Shown one piece after another: positions 62,688 through 64,000 of a DNA stretch of 64,000 nt. The notes below the pieces were generated by a model, which searched no databases, was not told the origin of the DNA, and saw only the letters and a list, made by a program, of their open reading frames with translations. The translations under genes and the position numbers were made by a program. Within the stretch, counting starts at the first letter, position 1; every line of letters starts with the position of its first letter. Source of the DNA: Prochlorococcus marinus CUG1435 (GTDB lineage: Bacteria; Cyanobacteriota; Cyanobacteriia; PCC-6307; Cyanobiaceae); NCBI GenBank assembly GCA_017644375.1, contig JAEPLP010000001.1, positions 1,038,001 through 1,102,000 on the forward strand, given 5' to 3'.

Positions 62688-64000
62688 TTGAAGCCGGCAA
62701 GTAATCAGTTATTAAATATCTCCTATAAATTGGAAATTTTGCTTGATATAGGTAGTAGTAATGAAAGCTTTTACTATTTAGATGGTAATAATCTTGGAGC
62801 AGAAGTTGGAGATATTGTAAGTGTGAGACTAAGGGGGAGATTATTGAATGGGTTGGTGATCTCCAAAAAAGACTTTTCGAGAATCAATAATGATGAATCA
62901 AATATTGCTGGAGGAAAAAGCATAAGATATTTGTTTGTTGAAAGTATTTTGCAGAAAAAAATAATTGATGAATCTTGGAGAGAATTGATAGACTCACTAG
63001 CCTCTTTTTATATGGTTAGTAATTTAAAAATGTTTAAAACTGCTTTTCCTCCTGGCTGGATTGGTAAATATAAAAATTTCTCTAAAGGTTTAAAAGATCA
63101 AATATGGATTGAAACAAAAAAAGAATTTGATATTGAGAAAAATGGATTAACCAAAAAAGAATTTTTTTTAATGGATACTTTATCTAAAAAAGGTAATTGG
63201 CAAAGTGAATTAATAAAGTCTGGTTTTAATTACACTCTAATTAACTCAATGGTCAGTAAAAATTATCTTCTTAAATCTAAAAGAAAAAAAAATATAAATA
63301 GTAAATTAAATTCCTTTTTTAAAGATCATATCGCAACGAAAAAACCAAATCTTACAAATGAGCAAAAAATTGCATTTCAAGAATATCAAATAATGAAACC
63401 AGGAGATGCATTACTTCTTTGGGGCGAAACAGGTTCAGGTAAAACAGAAGTGTATATGAGAATTGCTGAAGATCAATTTCTTAAGAAAAAAAGTTGTTTG
63501 ATATTAGCCCCAGAAATCGGATTAATTCCACAACTTATTGATAGGTTTAGTAGGCGATTTAATAATATTGTTTACGAATATCATAGTAATTGTTCTCCCG
63601 ATCATAGAACTTTAGTTTGGAAGAAAATTATTAATGCTAATGAACCTTTAATAGTAATAGGTACAAGGTCGGCAGTTTTTCTTCCAATCAAAAATATGGG
63701 AGTAATAATAATGGATGAAGAACATGATGTTTCTTATAAGCAAGATAGTCCCATGCCTTGCTATGACGCAAGAGAGATTGCTATTGAAATAGTAAAAAGG
63801 AATTCTGCAAAGTTAATTTTTGGGAGTGCAACCCCATCAATGAAGACTTGGAAAAAGTGTATTTTTGAAAGGAATTTTAAATTGGTAAGAATGATTCAAA
63901 GGATATCCAGTAATGAGACTCCTGAAATAAAAATTATTGATATGCGGGATGAGTTCAAGAATGGAAATATGAAAATTTTTTCCAATGAATTATTACAATT
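62688..64000 (+). CDS. priA: Primosomal protein N' (replication restart helicase), 5' part
   Basis: The frame opens with TTG at 62688 and continues past the right edge (437 full codons). The N-terminus has the PriA DNA-binding region (GAEVGDIVSVRLRGRLLNG, near residues 38-56). The helicase part has Walker A WGETGSGKTEVY near residue 248, motif Ia-like LAPEIGLIPQ near 275, and the DEEH box (IIMDEEHDVSYKQ) near 343, followed by FGSATPSM. PriA reloads the replicative helicase at stalled forks. The zinc-binding Cys residues lie beyond the window. A frame lacking a stop to the edge, and the motif order, support the call. Confidence 0.92.
   Translation, partial: MKPASNQLLNISYKLEILLDIGSSNESFYYLDGNNLGAEVGDIVSVRLRGRLLNGLVISKKDFSRINNDESNIAGGKSIRYLFVESILQKKIIDESWRELIDSLASFYMVSNLKMFKTAFPPGWIGKYKNFSKGLKDQIWIETKKEFDIEKNGLTKKEFFLMDTLSKKGNWQSELIKSGFNYTLINSMVSKNYLLKSKRKKNINSKLNSFFKDHIATKKPNLTNEQKIAFQEYQIMKPGDALLLWGETGSGKTEVYMRIAEDQFLKKKSCLILAPEIGLIPQLIDRFSRRFNNIVYEYHSNCSPDHRTLVWKKIINANEPLIVIGTRSAVFLPIKNMGVIIMDEEHDVSYKQDSPMPCYDAREIAIEIVKRNSAKLIFGSATPSMKTWKKCIFERNFKLVRMIQRISSNETPEIKIIDMRDEFKNGNMKIFSNELLQ

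Overview
The window is a continuous stretch of core chromosome from a marine picocyanobacterium, almost certainly Prochlorococcus and probably a high-light-adapted clade. The reasons are very AT-rich DNA (roughly 30% GC by eye), gaps between genes that are mostly under 100 bp, and photosynthesis genes (chlG, ndhB, petC-petA, psaF-psaJ, one hli gene). There is also an aa3-type cytochrome oxidase cluster, corrin/tetrapyrrole genes (cobM, hemL, hemC), and a 64-residue protein that I believe is the Prochlorococcus/Synechococcus hyper-conserved protein. I cannot assign a strain. I see no integrase, transposase, phage gene, CRISPR array, restriction system or toxin-antitoxin pair, so this does not look like a genomic island.

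Layout. 1-6.6 kb: a cut-off class A penicillin-binding protein, chlG, a DUF2862 protein, hisF, menG/ubiE, a DciA-like (DUF721) protein, birA, an ABC ATPase and ndhB. 6.7-13.9 kb: a tight run of topA, a lysine-rich lipoprotein, a DUF2232 membrane protein, a CobT-like UPF0284 protein and a solute-binding lipoprotein, facing an aldo/keto reductase with a ferredoxin-like tail. 14-22.7 kb: ribE, a cyAbrB regulator, ctaCDE (cytochrome oxidase) and, divergently, ctaA-ctaB (heme A synthesis) followed by an ABC exporter. 22.7-31.9 kb: a groEL without groES, fabG, ispD, ldcA, a UbiA-family prenyltransferase, ppx, a RodZ-like HTH protein, cobM and lgt. 31.9-40.7 kb: petA/petC, DUF3067, tatC, an NFACT/RqcH-type protein, gmk, psaJ/psaF, tsaD, a high-light-inducible protein and a Na+/H+ antiporter. 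40.7-43.3 kb: a translation block on the minus strand (rplS, tRNA-Trp, the hyper-conserved protein, tRNA-Asp, gltX). 43.3-54.4 kb: map, an SDR protein, a BioD/DRTGG protein, a DprA-like protein, yajQ, an SPFH protein, hemL, xth, two unknowns, larC and an LPG-synthase-like membrane protein. 54.4-64 kb: a minus-strand operon of yjbQ, phhB, a CobW-family GTPase and an iron-type ABC permease, then an M32 carboxypeptidase, ppa, hemC, the principal sigma factor, and a cut-off priA.

How the genes fit together. Several encode the photosynthetic and respiratory membrane: chlorophyll synthase, NDH-1, cytochrome b6f, photosystem I subunits and cytochrome oxidase. Others make quinones, heme or corrins, export or lipidate proteins (TatC, Lgt), and carry out translation. 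Two in-frame tandem repeats stand out: a Gly/Met-rich GroEL tail and a His-rich insert in the CobW protein. The only gene-free stretch above 300 bp (62368-62687) contains a multi-segment inverted repeat that could be a structured RNA.

I did not find a convincing new multi-gene system. The best leads are the metal-linked yjbQ-phhB-cobW-fut operon, the candidate structured RNA upstream of priA, the DciA-like protein with a zinc-ribbon tail, and several small conserved-looking proteins without a known role. Start codons are often TTG or GTG, and I note where this affects a boundary.
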